DNA of 64,000 nt from Allobacillus salarius (GCF_007559425.1 NZ_VMHE01000008.1:1-64000); one strand, 5' to 3'. Shown: positions 43,501 to 52,338, counted from the stretch's first letter. Numbers and translations: made by a program. Notes: generated by a model from the sequence alone, not told the origin.

Positions 43501-44053
43501 TATTATAAACGATTGTTTGATCAGTCGTTACTGCACTTTCTACTTCATTTACAATTTTATTTATTAAATCGGATTCAACATATCCTTTTGTCAGTTGGTC
43601 ATTCACTTCGACTTCAACTTGAACCCAACCAGTTACAAACTTTTTATATGTTAATAGATTTCCCGTTGCTATCTCATTAAGAAACGCTCCTTTAGAAGAA
43701 GGCTTATCATAGACGTTTATATCATTTATTGATAGCCCTTGCTCTTCATTAGAATCAACGATAGCGAGCTCGATGTTGTTAGTATGTATAAATTGATTTG
43801 ATCCGGCTTCCTTATCAGTTACCTGTAGTTTATACCAATTTTCGTCTTCTTGTGAAACCTGAATTATTGTACCCTTTTTTAATGTTTCAAGAACTGTTCC
43901 ATCTATGTTTTTTTCACCATATACAGGATTTTCATCTTGAATCGTTACTGCTGGAACATAATCAAGTTCTTCTGCTGAAATATTCATCGCGAGTGATATA
44001 CCTAGTGAAATTAAAACTATAAAACTAATTAAATACTTAATCCTTTTACTCAA
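40505..44053 (-). CDS. Secreted SH3-repeat protein with M14 zinc carboxypeptidase domain
   Basis: An 1182-aa exported wall protein. A signal peptide (about residues 1-28) is followed by twelve SH3-like modules: three diverged ones, then nine close repeats of about 70 aa from residue 239 to about 869. The C-terminal 310 residues are a peptidase M14 domain with the zinc motif HHAREW (about residue 934), the MVNPDGV and VDLNRQYP substrate loops, a second zinc His in HVAYHSSG, and the catalytic Glu in TPEISP. Relatives cut gamma-D-Glu-diaminopimelate bonds in peptidoglycan stems. The repeats probably dock it on wall polymers. The start is TTG with AAGGAG upstream. It lies directly after the tagA gene. 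Confidence 0.9.
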   Translation of the reverse strand: MSKRIKYLISFIVLISLGISLAMNISAEELDYVPAVTIQDENPVYGEKNIDGTVLETLKKGTIIQVSQEDENWYKLQVTDKEAGSNQFIHTNNIELAIVDSNEEQGLSINDINVYDKPSSKGAFLNEIATGNLLTYKKFVTGWVQVEVEVNDQLTKGYVESDLINKIVNEVESAVTTDQTIVYNNPSEGSQKIDTFSKGKLLNYLVLDNGWYATSINGTYGFFKGSTIQESESNPVQKSGIALKQPTKVYSQPNTNSDAVKDYASGSKLVYRTFIDGWYEATVYVGGIKYTGYIDARDVIEPTTEVEKLQGVALKDQVNVYKGPSHGSGVHKSYQKGSILKYETFSDEWYKAYVYVGGKKKVGYIAKSDVVEPTESPKQYSGIATKEPTLVYHQATKNSKALKAYSAGSKLIYNSYIDGWYQASVYINGQKQTGYISSKDVQGLPSKVEKLSGVAVNSKVHVYQGPTKDASVHKSYLKGSILKYETFSDGWYRAFVYVNGKRKTGYIAKTDVIEPTTNPKTLNGIAIKHPTKVYAKANKNVKQLKSYRAGSNLKYETFIDGWYKATIYLNGKKRTGYIHANDVYQPTDSKKLEGVAVKAPVHVYEGPTRASKARKSYSKGSILKYRTFMEGWYQATIYKNGKKETGYIASSDVEQPTDNPKSLEGISLNQKTHVYSTPSKNSKPLKSYHAGSLLKYETYINNWYRATVYVNGKKRTGYIYSADVETPKADGKITSGIAKRYHTKVYSGPNNNTKTLKNYREGSVLKFKPYLNDWYKATVYINGKANTGYINKKDILLDGAKQTTQKGFAAKPNVYVYNGLSKKSTKLKGYSLNSQLTFKTYTDNWYEATVYVNGKPKTGYISKSDIIDNQIKPRSFVNPKQVYSYRDMVTDINQLEQHYSGLINTEVIGKSVEGRNIYLVKLGYGDTKITINAAHHAREWLTTNLVMNQIDQYSQAFAKGSKYNGYNVRDLLSKVTIYYVPMVNPDGVTLNQFGPSGFSNYSQLIRMNSGSKDFKAWKANSRGVDLNRQYPAGWNTIRNLEYSPGPERFKGLRPLSEPEVIAVANLAKKHNFKTHVAYHSSGEVLYWAYNAAGSLRLTSRKIANQISNQTGYWMIPQQSNPSGGGYTDWVIDSLKTPGFTPEISPHVGPRPVPISNFDRIWNQNKSIGLMLAEEAYNNRNKR
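41446..43339 (-). repeat. Nine tandem SH3-like modules, alternating A and B types
   Basis: Modules of about 210 bases each encode GIA/GVA...VY...SY..GS.L.Y..F..GWY.A.VYVNGK..TGYI..DV. Odd and even members form two subtypes. A-type carries TKVY and ends in VEK or KK. B-type carries HVYxGP, HKSYxKGSILKYETF and ends in NPK. The unit of duplication was therefore probably a two-module block of about 420 bases. Confidence 0.8.
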
Positions 44054-44178
44054 AATAACCGCTCCTTATTTTAATATTGTTTATCTTGCCATTATTTTAC
44101 CATGTTTTTAATAGAATGATATAATTATTTACAATTTTTATAATTCTATTAGGTATTTAGTCTATATTTCGTAGATTT

Positions 44179-44210
44179 AAAAAACAAGATCCGATTAAGA
44201 CCTTGTTTTT
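44179..44210 (-). terminator. tagA terminator overlapping the stop codon
   Basis: The minus-strand stem AAAACAAGGTCT / GGATCTTGTTTT (two wobble pairs) ends in six T residues. The tagA stop codon TAA lies in the loop, so the last few codons form one arm of the terminator. Confidence 0.8.
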
Positions 44211-44944
44211 TTGCGGGCGTCGCGAAACACTTCAATTAAAAACAATGGAAGTTTTATAAAACGCCCTATACGTTTTGGGTTATTTATAAACCTGTAAAGC
44301 CATTCTATATTAAGTTTTTGCCATAAAGCTGGTGCACGCTTTGTTACCCCTGCCCAGACATCGATACTTCCACCTATTCCAATAAAAATGCCACTTTGAA
44401 AACTATTTATATGTTGCTGAATCCAATTTTCTTGTTTCGGATAACCAAGTGCTACAAAAATAATATCTGGCTTTTTAGATCGAATGTCATCTACTACTTG
44501 CATATCGTCTATGTCTACAAAACCGTGATGGGTACCAGCAATACTTACGTTTTTGTAAATTGATTTAATTCGTTTTGCAGCTTGCTCCGCCACACCTTCT
44601 TTAGCGCCGAATAAATAAATGGAGTACTTATTCAAATCAGCTTTTTTGAGAAGTTCTTCCATGACCTCAAAACCTGCAATCCGTTCAGGTAATGGAGTTT
44701 TATATACTCTCGAAGCCAATATTACCCCTATACCATCAGCAACTATATAATCAGCTTTTTTTATAGTTTCAAAATATGAATTATGTTCTTTTGCATGAAT
44801 TACGATTTCTGGATTCGCAGTCACAACATGGCGAAGATTTCTATGAGCAATATCATTCATTAATTTTTTTTCTATAAAATCATCTTTTGTGATATTTAAA
44901 AAAGGAACATTTAATACTTTGATCACATTATTTTTACCGACCAA
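44195..44944 (-). CDS. tagA: N-acetylmannosaminyltransferase of the teichoic acid linkage unit
   Basis: Adds ManNAc from UDP-ManNAc to undecaprenyl-PP-GlcNAc. The 249-aa WecG/TagA/CpsF-family enzyme shows VTANPEIVIHA (about residue 41), IVADGIGVILASR with the catalytic Asp, PERIAGFEVME, IYLFGAKEGVAEQAA, and FVALGYPKQENWI near the donor site. The start is TTG with GAGAAGG seven bases upstream. Last gene of the leftward tagF-tagG-tagH-tagA operon; substrate supplied by MnaA and TagO. Confidence 0.94.
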   Translation of the reverse strand: MVGKNNVIKVLNVPFLNITKDDFIEKKLMNDIAHRNLRHVVTANPEIVIHAKEHNSYFETIKKADYIVADGIGVILASRVYKTPLPERIAGFEVMEELLKKADLNKYSIYLFGAKEGVAEQAAKRIKSIYKNVSIAGTHHGFVDIDDMQVVDDIRSKKPDIIFVALGYPKQENWIQQHINSFQSGIFIGIGGSIDVWAGVTKRAPALWQKLNIEWLYRFINNPKRIGRFIKLPLFLIEVFRDARKKTRS

Positions 44945-44974
44945 TTTCTAGCCTTCTCTCTATAAAACAATTCA

Positions 44975-46267
44975 TCATTTCAGATGCTTATGATTAATCC
45001 ATACGGGTTCTAATTGATTTTCTATCCTTCCGAGATACCATAAGTTATTTCCGACTTTTTCTGTTTTATTGCTAATAAAAGATTCTCCTTCTAAAATAGT
45101 TAAATCATCTATAACAATATTCTTCTTTCCACCCCAAGGCCGGTTAAATGCCTTTCCACCACCTGTGAGATATAATTGTTTCTGATCATTATCAATTGAA
45201 TAATGAGGAAGTAAACTCAAGTCACGTTTCTGCATCCAACCAATGACGCCATTCATATAACTTGGTTGCTTACTTAATAAATAATAAGGATTTCCATTAT
45301 AGGTCATTTTCTTTTTAATATAATAAACGTTATTCTTTAAAGCACTTGTATTTTCTCTTTCTTTATAGTCTGATGGGTCTTTATAGATGTATGATTCTCC
45401 AGCCTTTACATGTCCTAATAAACTAACGATACTTTCTTTCTTCTCATTAAGGGATGTTTCTGGAATGAAGTCATATATGTTAGGTACATCCCCATCAATT
45501 GATAATTTCCTATATTGTTTTCTGTCGGATTTCGACAACTTTTCCCAATGATATAAGAAGTCTTCATATTGTGGTATTATGTCTTCTACTGAGCCAAATT
45601 TCTTCACTTTACCGAATTCTAGCCACAAGACTTTCTCACAGAAATTCTTCACTTGATTTATAGAATGGCTGACAAAAATCATTGTTTTGCCTTTTTCTTT
45701 AAACTCCAACATTTTATTAAGACTCTTGTTAGCAAACGCTTTATCACCTACGGATAATGCTTCATCAATAATTAGAATGTCTGGATCTATGTTCACAGAG
45801 ATTGCAAATCCTAGACGAGATTTCATCCCACTTGAATACGATTTTACAGGTTGATCAATGAATGTTTCTAATTCTGCATACTCAATAATTTGTGGTTCCA
45901 GCTCTTTAATTTGATCCCTGTCAAACCCTAACATCAATAATTTCAATTCAATATTTTCTCTTCCGGATAAATCATTCTTTAATCCTGAGGCAACAGCTAT
46001 GAGAGATGCTTGGCCATTAATCTCCAAATAACCTGAAGACTCAGGAACTATACCCGCAATAATATTCGATAGCGTCGACTTTCCTGAACCATTTGTACCG
46101 ATGAAACCAATGATGTCTCCTTCAAAAGCTTCAAAGTTCACATCTTTTAAAGCAAAGAAATCTTCCCCATAGGATTTAGGGAATACCAAATCCATAATTC
46201 TTTCTTTGTTATTTCTGTAAAGCTTGTATTTTTTGTTGATATTTCTCACTGATATAACTTTTTCCAT
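44975..46267 (-). CDS. tagH: Teichoic acid export ATPase with C-terminal GW/SH3-like domain
   Basis: The 430-aa ATPase of the teichoic acid ABC exporter. Walker A is GTNGSGKSTL (about residue 60), the signature is SYSSGMKSRLGFA, Walker B is ILIIDEALSVGD, and the switch His is in FVSHSINQ. A second part (about residues 270-430) contains GW-type elements (GVIGWMQKRDL, NLWYLGRI, EPVWINHKHL) not found in short TarH proteins. B. subtilis TagH also has a C-terminal extension. The ATG at 46267 is preferred to the GTG nine bases earlier on spacing. It follows tagG by 15 bases. Confidence 0.94.
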   Translation of the reverse strand: MEKVISVRNINKKYKLYRNNKERIMDLVFPKSYGEDFFALKDVNFEAFEGDIIGFIGTNGSGKSTLSNIIAGIVPESSGYLEINGQASLIAVASGLKNDLSGRENIELKLLMLGFDRDQIKELEPQIIEYAELETFIDQPVKSYSSGMKSRLGFAISVNIDPDILIIDEALSVGDKAFANKSLNKMLEFKEKGKTMIFVSHSINQVKNFCEKVLWLEFGKVKKFGSVEDIIPQYEDFLYHWEKLSKSDRKQYRKLSIDGDVPNIYDFIPETSLNEKKESIVSLLGHVKAGESYIYKDPSDYKERENTSALKNNVYYIKKKMTYNGNPYYLLSKQPSYMNGVIGWMQKRDLSLLPHYSIDNDQKQLYLTGGGKAFNRPWGGKKNIVIDDLTILEGESFISNKTEKVGNNLWYLGRIENQLEPVWINHKHLK

Positions 46268-46282
46268 ACAATTCACATGCCT

Positions 46283-47104
46283 TTATAAGTAATCAATAAA
46301 GTGCTTTCTAAATTTCATATGAAGACTAGCTCCTATAAGAAGTAAAATCGTTACAATCGTCCAAAAGACAACGGTCATTTCCCAGTTAGCTATAAAATGC
46401 CATTCAACCCCAAACAATGCTGCACGATACCCATCTACCAAGTAATATAGTGGATTAAACTGCATTAGTTTCATAATTGTTGGAAAGTCTTTTAATAACG
46501 ATAAAGGCCATAACACTCCTGAGACATACAAAAACATTCTTAATGTGGAGTTGATAAACATATGAATATCTCGAATAATCGTTGATAAAGTTGACGTAAT
46601 TAATGAGATTGAAAAGATTAAACTGAGCAAAGCAAATACGTAGTAAATTAATTGAATATAATATATGGATACAAAATAACCCATAAAATTTAATAATATC
46701 ATTGTTATTATTAGTAAAAATAAATGGATATATAATTGAGAAAAAATCACAAAGCTTGGTATTATACTCATCGGAAAATTCATCTTAGAGAGAATTTTTA
46801 GGCGTGAGTATATTGATTTTGACCCTTGAATTGTCGATTGATAAAAAAAGATCCATAAAAAGAATGCTGCAACTAACCAACTTATAAATGGAACTACTTG
46901 TCCACCTACTTCAACCGGCGTCCGTCTAAGTAATGTACCAAATACAAACCAGTATATTAATATTTGAATCATTGGATTGAGGACTTCCCATCCCATACCT
47001 AGATAATTACTTTTATTCCGACTCTTTAACTCATACAACGAGAGTCGTCGAATTAAATAAAAATGCTCAAATTGTTCTTTTATTATATTTATCGCTGATT
47101 TCAT
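46283..47104 (-). CDS. tagG: Teichoic acid export permease
   Basis: A 273-aa ABC-2 type permease with six membrane segments that moves the lipid-linked teichoic acid outward together with TagH. Typical features are LYELKSRNKSNYLGMGWEVLNP at the N-terminus and the NPLYYLVDGYRAALFG motif near residue 225. It sits between a TagF-family gene and tagH. The intergenic hairpin at 47177-47203 lies upstream, so expression may partly depend on read-through. Confidence 0.94.
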   Translation of the reverse strand: MKSAINIIKEQFEHFYLIRRLSLYELKSRNKSNYLGMGWEVLNPMIQILIYWFVFGTLLRRTPVEVGGQVVPFISWLVAAFFLWIFFYQSTIQGSKSIYSRLKILSKMNFPMSIIPSFVIFSQLYIHLFLLIITMILLNFMGYFVSIYYIQLIYYVFALLSLIFSISLITSTLSTIIRDIHMFINSTLRMFLYVSGVLWPLSLLKDFPTIMKLMQFNPLYYLVDGYRAALFGVEWHFIANWEMTVVFWTIVTILLLIGASLHMKFRKHFIDYL

Positions 47105-47176
47105 TAGTATACCCTTTCAACATATTAAGCTTATTATGAAGTAAATTATATTACTCACACAAATAAAACACAAATA

Positions 47177-47203
47177 AGACTTACCAAGTTGGTTGGTAAG
47201 TCT
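47177..47203 (-). terminator. Hairpin after the short TagF-family gene
   Basis: AGACTTACCAA / TTGGTAAGTCT, an 11-bp perfect stem with a 5-base loop, followed on the minus strand by TATTTG. It touches the upstream stop codon and is only weakly T-rich, so it may be a partial terminator within the tag operon. Confidence 0.65.
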
Positions 47204-48386
47204 ATTTATCAAAGATTTCATTAACTACTCGGTGGCTTGCATTTCCATCCTCTAGTGCATTGTAGTTGTATCTGAAATCTCGCAAAGAACTGACTTCTTT
47301 TGATTCATTCAGTTCATCAATCACTTGTAGTAAGCCATCGGTAGTTTTTACTAAAGGACCAGGTGCTTCTTCTTCAAAATCAAAATAAAATCCTCTTAAT
47401 TCGTCTCTATATTCTTCTAAATCATATACATAAAAAATTATAGGTCGGTTTAAAATCGCATAGTCAAAGAAAACCGAAGAGTAATCTGTAATTAATGTAT
47501 CAGAAACAAGATATAAATCTCGAATATCTTCGTAGCTCGAAAAATCAAATGCAAAGTCACTGTACTCTGATAAATCAAGATTGCTTGAAATTAAATAATG
47601 CATGCGGAAAATTAAGACATAATCATCACTTAATTCTTCTTCCATTTGTTTTAAATCAAAAGGTAAATCAAACTTGTAACTTCCTTTATGAAAATATTGA
47701 TTATCTCTCCAAGTCGGCGCATACAATAATACTTTTTTATCTAATGGAAGTCTAAGTCTTCTTTTAATCTCTTCAATTGTCTTACTCTCATTTGAATTTA
47801 CTAAGTAGTCATTTCTCGGATATCCACTCTCAATCACCTTTTTATGAAATTGGAATGCATGTTTAAAAATCTCTGTTGAGTACTCATTCGGTGATATTAA
47901 GTAATCCCATTTTTCAGCTTCTAATGTGAAATTCTTTTTATACTTTTCTGTATTTGTACCTGGCATGGAAACATGATCAATATCAATTCCTAATTTTTTC
48001 AATGGTGTTCCATGCCACGTTTGTACATAAACAGTATTTTTAGGTTTTTTTATCCATAAAGGTAACCGTGTATTCACAATCCAATATTTAGCTCTGCCCA
48101 TGACAAATAACCATCTAATCGATAACCTTTTTACATTAGGAACGTTCGCTTTTTTGAAAACATGTGTATAACGACGATCTGCACTCCAAATTAAGTTGTA
48201 ATCGTGGTAATGCTTTTTCATATACTCATATATTGCTCGTGGATTGTCACTATATTGCTTTCCGTGAAAACTCTCAAAGATTACAGTTTTCTTTCGCCTA
48301 GGTAAATAACCAATTAAGCTAAAGATTATGCGATAGGCTCTAGAGATTAAAGAACTGTTTTTTATTCTTATCAGTAATTTTTTCAT
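47202..48386 (-). CDS. CDP-glycerol glycerophosphotransferase, short TagF/TarF-like
   Basis: A 394-aa membrane-associated GT-B-like enzyme that adds glycerol phosphate from CDP-glycerol. Key motifs are VQTWHGTPLKKLG (catalytic His, about residue 128), YLISPNEYSTEIF, APTWRDN (about residue 226), FRMHY and TDYSSVFFDYAIL near the C-terminus. It lacks the long N-terminal region of the neighbour at 48415-51072. It could extend the main chain, add the second glycerol phosphate (TarF role), or build side branches. Same operon as tagG. Confidence 0.86.
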   Translation of the reverse strand: MKKLLIRIKNSSLISRAYRIIFSLIGYLPRRKKTVIFESFHGKQYSDNPRAIYEYMKKHYHDYNLIWSADRRYTHVFKKANVPNVKRLSIRWLFVMGRAKYWIVNTRLPLWIKKPKNTVYVQTWHGTPLKKLGIDIDHVSMPGTNTEKYKKNFTLEAEKWDYLISPNEYSTEIFKHAFQFHKKVIESGYPRNDYLVNSNESKTIEEIKRRLRLPLDKKVLLYAPTWRDNQYFHKGSYKFDLPFDLKQMEEELSDDYVLIFRMHYLISSNLDLSEYSDFAFDFSSYEDIRDLYLVSDTLITDYSSVFFDYAILNRPIIFYVYDLEEYRDELRGFYFDFEEEAPGPLVKTTDGLLQVIDELNESKEVSSLRDFRYNYNALEDGNASHRVVNEIFDK

Positions 48387-48414
48387 TTTAACTTCTTCCT
48401 AACGTTGCAAGACC

Positions 48415-51072
48415 TTAATCATTATCTAATCCTTTAATAACCTCGTCATATATTCTTTTACAATTATTTTTATCTTGATACTTAACAATTTGGGTCAAAT
48501 CATTCTCATAATTTGCGAAGTTTAATTCCAATCTTTCTTTAATTAGTTCAACCAGGTCTTCTTCTGTGTGGGCAATCCGTCCTAAAAACGTCTCATCCAC
48601 TGGTCGTAAAATTCCTCTTCTAAAGAATTGTCTAACATCGAAATGATAATAAATAACAGGTTTTCCTAGCAATGTGAAGTCAAAGCTTACACTACTAAAA
48701 TCAGTAATCAGTAATGCATGCTCTCTCAATAAATCTTGGACTTTTTTCTTGCCTAATTGAATAAATTTGACTCTCTCGTTGTTCTCACTTAAACCTATAC
48801 TGAAGTAATCTTGAGAGCGATAGTGCGGATAAAAGTTTAAATTCACATCATACTTATTTAACAGTTCAAGTAATTCTTGATTATTTATTAAACTGATGTA
48901 ACGATTATAATATTCGCTCTCCAAAAACTTTTCATCTGTATTAATCCAGTCTCTCCAAGTTGGCATTAACAAAATGTCTCGAGGTTTTTCCACATTATAT
49001 AATCGATCAAATCTTGCCAAGCCTGTAACTTTTACTTCTTCTTCCTCATAACCTAATTGGTCCATAACTACATCATACTTCTCTGGATCACTACTCACAA
49101 TGAACAAGTCAAATGGATCCTCATAAAACTTTTTATGATACTCTACATTTTTTCTTCCCAATACACCATGCTGTAAAAACACTTTAAATGTATTCTCATA
49201 ATTAAAGAAACCTTTTGCTGGTTTGTAGGGCAAGAGGTTTTCCAAGTCATGAGTACCTAATAAGACCTTTGCTTTAAACGCTATTTCAAAATGTTCTTTA
49301 GAACCAAAAGAAAGAACATGTTCGTTATCTTTTATTTTCTCATAATCTTCAGATTCCGAGTCGATTACATAATAAACGTCCAAGTCTGTCTCTCTTTGAA
49401 GATATTTAAATAGTATATATCCATTATCTTGTGCAGTGTTTGTTCGCTCGCCGATTAACCACGTTTTATTATCTTTCCTTGAAGTATCTGAAGGGATTTC
49501 TACAAAATTAGGGATCATGAATGTCTCTATTTTTAAGTTGTTAAAAGGCGTAGTTGTTATCAAGAAATGATGTTGATTACGCTCTTCATCATCATGAGTA
49601 ATATAAGCGTAATAATTGTCTTTTTTGTAGTTTGCCTTTTCATACTTTATTTTTTCTTTTCTAATGACATAGCCCGAAGAATCTTCCACTATGACGAAGA
49701 GATCAATCACTGTTTTACCTCGACTTTTAATTCCTAACAAATCAATCGGATTAAAATTAATTGTAAATTCGTGGGCTAATGGATATTTTACTGATTTTTG
49801 TTCTAAACGATCTTCTAATAATAAATACGGTTTACATTCTTTAAATCTTTCCATAGAGCCTAAAAAACCTGAAACAGAAAAACCCTCTACATCTGTAACT
49901 AACTTTCTCAGCCTTGGCTTTCTAATCATTAAACCTAGAGATTTATCTTTCCGACGATAAAATTTAAACCCTGTTATTTGAGAATTGACGGTTGAATGAA
50001 AAGATTTTGCATTCCCATTAAGCATCTGTTTTTGCTTAATATAAAATTGATATTTAAGTGGTTGAATACCACCTGTTTCGACGAAAAATCTAACTACTTT
50101 AAAATTGCCAAAGAGTTCTCGCATGTCAATGATTGTCTCAAAACTATAATCGTCTATTTTTGTTAATTGTTTTGAGATATCTAGTTTACCATCGGGTTCT
50201 TCAACTATAAGTTTGGCATTACCTTTTAGTTCTAACTCTTGTTGTGAAAAGCTGAGGGTAATATGATCTTGATCCAAGTTTTCGAAAGTGGCAGAATCTA
50301 ATGTAATTACATGTGGCGAAAAAACAGCCTTCATATAAGATTTATTCGTTTTCATTATTGAAGCAGAATGGTGATAAGTTTTTAATTTCACAGTTTTACT
50401 GTAATTTAATCTAATAGGGTGAATTTCTTTCTTAATTCGCAAATAAAATAACCAATCACCTTGAGAAAACAAAGATAGATTTTTAACTGTTATGTTATTA
50501 GTTGACAGATCAATTACCGTATCAATTTGTCTCATTTTATTTTTGTTTATCGCAATGACATGAGGTTCTTTTACGTGCATTAATTCAAAATTATAATTAA
50601 TACCTTTCAAAGTGAGGGTCTCATAATCCGATTGAATGTCATCTACTATTAATGGCTCTTCATGGAATGTATATTCTTGGAAGTTTCTTTTCAATATAAT
50701 GTGTTTGTTAGTTGCAATGTGAAAATATGCCCCATTAAATATAAAGTCTTCATTCACTTCTACATTTGATTTAATTAACATTTTTTTGTTTCTAAAGTAA
50801 AATTTCAGATGTCCGATCTCATTTAATTCACTAATTAATTTTATTGGTAGCTCTACTGAAACTTTATTATTGGTTATTGTGTAACTTAGTATTTTTGTTT
50901 GTGATTTGCTCTCTAAAATAAATTTCATACTTTTATCTTTAAACCAAAAGTTCTCTATTTGCAGTTCAAATAAAACAGATGAGTCTGTTTCATTAATGTT
51001 TTTTAGTGTGACTTTCTTAATAAAATTTTCTTTAATTTTTTTATATCCACTGTTGATTTTTCTTGAAAGCAT
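48415..51072 (-). CDS. Large TagF-family poly(glycerol phosphate) polymerase with long N-terminal region
   Basis: An 885-aa protein. The C-terminal 370 residues form the CDP-glycerol glycerophosphotransferase domain: FLQHGVLGRKNV with the catalytic His (about residue 640), FIVSSDPEKYDVV, MPTWRDW, NFYPHYRSQDY and ITDFSSVSFDFTLLGKP. The first 500 residues are predicted mostly beta, have no membrane segment, and are longer than in usual TagF proteins. I do not recognise them beyond resemblance to N-terminal regions of other long TagF homologues. First gene of the leftward tag operon. Probably the chain polymerase. Confidence 0.87.
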   Translation of the reverse strand: MLSRKINSGYKKIKENFIKKVTLKNINETDSSVLFELQIENFWFKDKSMKFILESKSQTKILSYTITNNKVSVELPIKLISELNEIGHLKFYFRNKKMLIKSNVEVNEDFIFNGAYFHIATNKHIILKRNFQEYTFHEEPLIVDDIQSDYETLTLKGINYNFELMHVKEPHVIAINKNKMRQIDTVIDLSTNNITVKNLSLFSQGDWLFYLRIKKEIHPIRLNYSKTVKLKTYHHSASIMKTNKSYMKAVFSPHVITLDSATFENLDQDHITLSFSQQELELKGNAKLIVEEPDGKLDISKQLTKIDDYSFETIIDMRELFGNFKVVRFFVETGGIQPLKYQFYIKQKQMLNGNAKSFHSTVNSQITGFKFYRRKDKSLGLMIRKPRLRKLVTDVEGFSVSGFLGSMERFKECKPYLLLEDRLEQKSVKYPLAHEFTINFNPIDLLGIKSRGKTVIDLFVIVEDSSGYVIRKEKIKYEKANYKKDNYYAYITHDDEERNQHHFLITTTPFNNLKIETFMIPNFVEIPSDTSRKDNKTWLIGERTNTAQDNGYILFKYLQRETDLDVYYVIDSESEDYEKIKDNEHVLSFGSKEHFEIAFKAKVLLGTHDLENLLPYKPAKGFFNYENTFKVFLQHGVLGRKNVEYHKKFYEDPFDLFIVSSDPEKYDVVMDQLGYEEEEVKVTGLARFDRLYNVEKPRDILLMPTWRDWINTDEKFLESEYYNRYISLINNQELLELLNKYDVNLNFYPHYRSQDYFSIGLSENNERVKFIQLGKKKVQDLLREHALLITDFSSVSFDFTLLGKPVIYYHFDVRQFFRRGILRPVDETFLGRIAHTEEDLVELIKERLELNFANYENDLTQIVKYQDKNNCKRIYDEVIKGLDND

Positions 51073-51097
51073 ACATAACTTCTCCTTAATATAAATA

Positions 51098-51121
51098 AAG
51101 TTATCAATAACTTAGATTATA
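51098..51121 (-). promoter_or_regulatory. tag operon -10 element with adjacent palindrome
   Basis: The minus strand has a perfect TATAAT (51116-51121). The predicted start point falls inside the palindrome AAGTTAT-CA-ATAACTT (51098-51113). The palindrome could be an operator or a 5'-end hairpin. The -35 region is weak. Confidence 0.5.
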
Positions 51122-51246
51122 ATACAAGGACAGATAAAATTCGATTCATATTTAAACTTATAACCTAAAATTAGACACAAAAGTGAAGTTGCAGAATTTT
51201 AGAATTAGTGATTATATTTACATCGTATTTAAATTCATTCAGGGAA

Positions 51247-51275
51247 TTGATTGATGGAATAGAAGGTATTATAAT
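51247..51275 (+). promoter_or_regulatory. SigA-type promoter of the membrane acyltransferase gene
   Basis: TTGATT, 17-base spacer, TATAAT. It lies 50 bases before the ATG at 51325 and is divergent from the tag operon promoter. Confidence 0.7.
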
Positions 51276-51324
51276 TTAATTTGGCCTATAACTTTGTACG
51301 TTAAATAGAATGGAGAATATACTT

Positions 51325-52338
51325 ATGATTAAAGAATGGAATTTATTGAGAACAGTTGCTTGTTTAAGCGTAGTTTTATTACATACAACTACCCAAATTG
51401 GCCGTTCGATCGGCTATCCAAACATAGATAGTTATTATTTTTTAAGGATTTTGCTTACATACGCCACCCCAACTTTCATAGTTTTATCTGAAGTTATTCT
51501 TGCTAATAAATATAATAATAGAATTCCTGAAGGATTTTTCACCAAAAGGATCAAGCTTATTATTTTTCCATTTATCATTTTTGCTGTTATTGATGCACTG
51601 GTTGTTAACTATATCTCAGCAAATGGAATTGATATTACACAAAAAATCATTAGCAATCTGACAGGAAACTTTATTGGATATTTCATTCTCATAATTTTCC
51701 AATTCTACATATTGCATTATCTAATTATTAAATTTAATATTTCAGTATTGAAATTGTTTCCAATAAGTATTTTTGTTATGTATGTGCACTTATGGGCTAT
51801 ACAACAGAATTTTCCATTCATAAATGAACATGCTACATTTTTTAAACTGTTTTTCACTGCATGGGGCGGATACTTCACAATAGCCTTTTTAATTGGCAAA
51901 GAATATCAAACCATTGCCAAATTTCTTTATAAATATAGATGGCTCACCGTAGTACTATTATTTTACATTGTCATGTTTTTGTTTGCTTCATACGAAGGTG
52001 GTAATACTAGGGTAGATTCAAGAAGGTTAGATATTTTCCCTTTATCTGTTGGTGTTAGTTTGTTTGTTCTAGCTTGGGGACAAAAGTTAGCGAATTTTAA
52101 CTTTATAAACATTATAAGCAACTATTCCTTAGGTATATATCTTCTTCACTGGCAAGTTCAAAGGATAATTACGCCTTACTTAACTAATAAGCTAATTGAT
52201 ATATCACCTCACATCCAGATCATTGTGTTATTTACTTTGTCTGTAGTTATTTCAATGTTAATTATAAAACTAATTTCCTTTCTTCCATTCGGGAAGTATA
52301 TTGTCGGAAACACTAGAAGAACGTATGTAAAGGTTTAG
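51325..52338 (+). CDS. Membrane acyltransferase, family 3
   Basis: A 337-aa integral membrane protein with about ten hydrophobic segments and the acyltransferase-3 pattern: an N-terminal segment ending RTVACLSVVLLHTTT with the catalytic His (about residue 20), and LGIYLLHW near the C-terminus. Such proteins O-acetylate peptidoglycan, capsules or teichoic acids; it lacks the extracellular SGNH domain of OatA. The ATG at 51325 has GGAG nine bases upstream. Location between the tag operon and a glucosaminidase suggests a wall polymer as acceptor (inference). Confidence 0.82.
   Translation: MIKEWNLLRTVACLSVVLLHTTTQIGRSIGYPNIDSYYFLRILLTYATPTFIVLSEVILANKYNNRIPEGFFTKRIKLIIFPFIIFAVIDALVVNYISANGIDITQKIISNLTGNFIGYFILIIFQFYILHYLIIKFNISVLKLFPISIFVMYVHLWAIQQNFPFINEHATFFKLFFTAWGGYFTIAFLIGKEYQTIAKFLYKYRWLTVVLLFYIVMFLFASYEGGNTRVDSRRLDIFPLSVGVSLFVLAWGQKLANFNFINIISNYSLGIYLLHWQVQRIITPYLTNKLIDISPHIQIIVLFTLSVVISMLIIKLISFLPFGKYIVGNTRRTYVKV

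Noticed and set aside
47202-51072. Poly(ribitol phosphate) synthesis (TarIJKL type)
   Set aside because: No ribitol 5-phosphate cytidylyltransferase or reductase genes are present. TagD and the CDP-glycerol-type transferases indicate glycerol phosphate.
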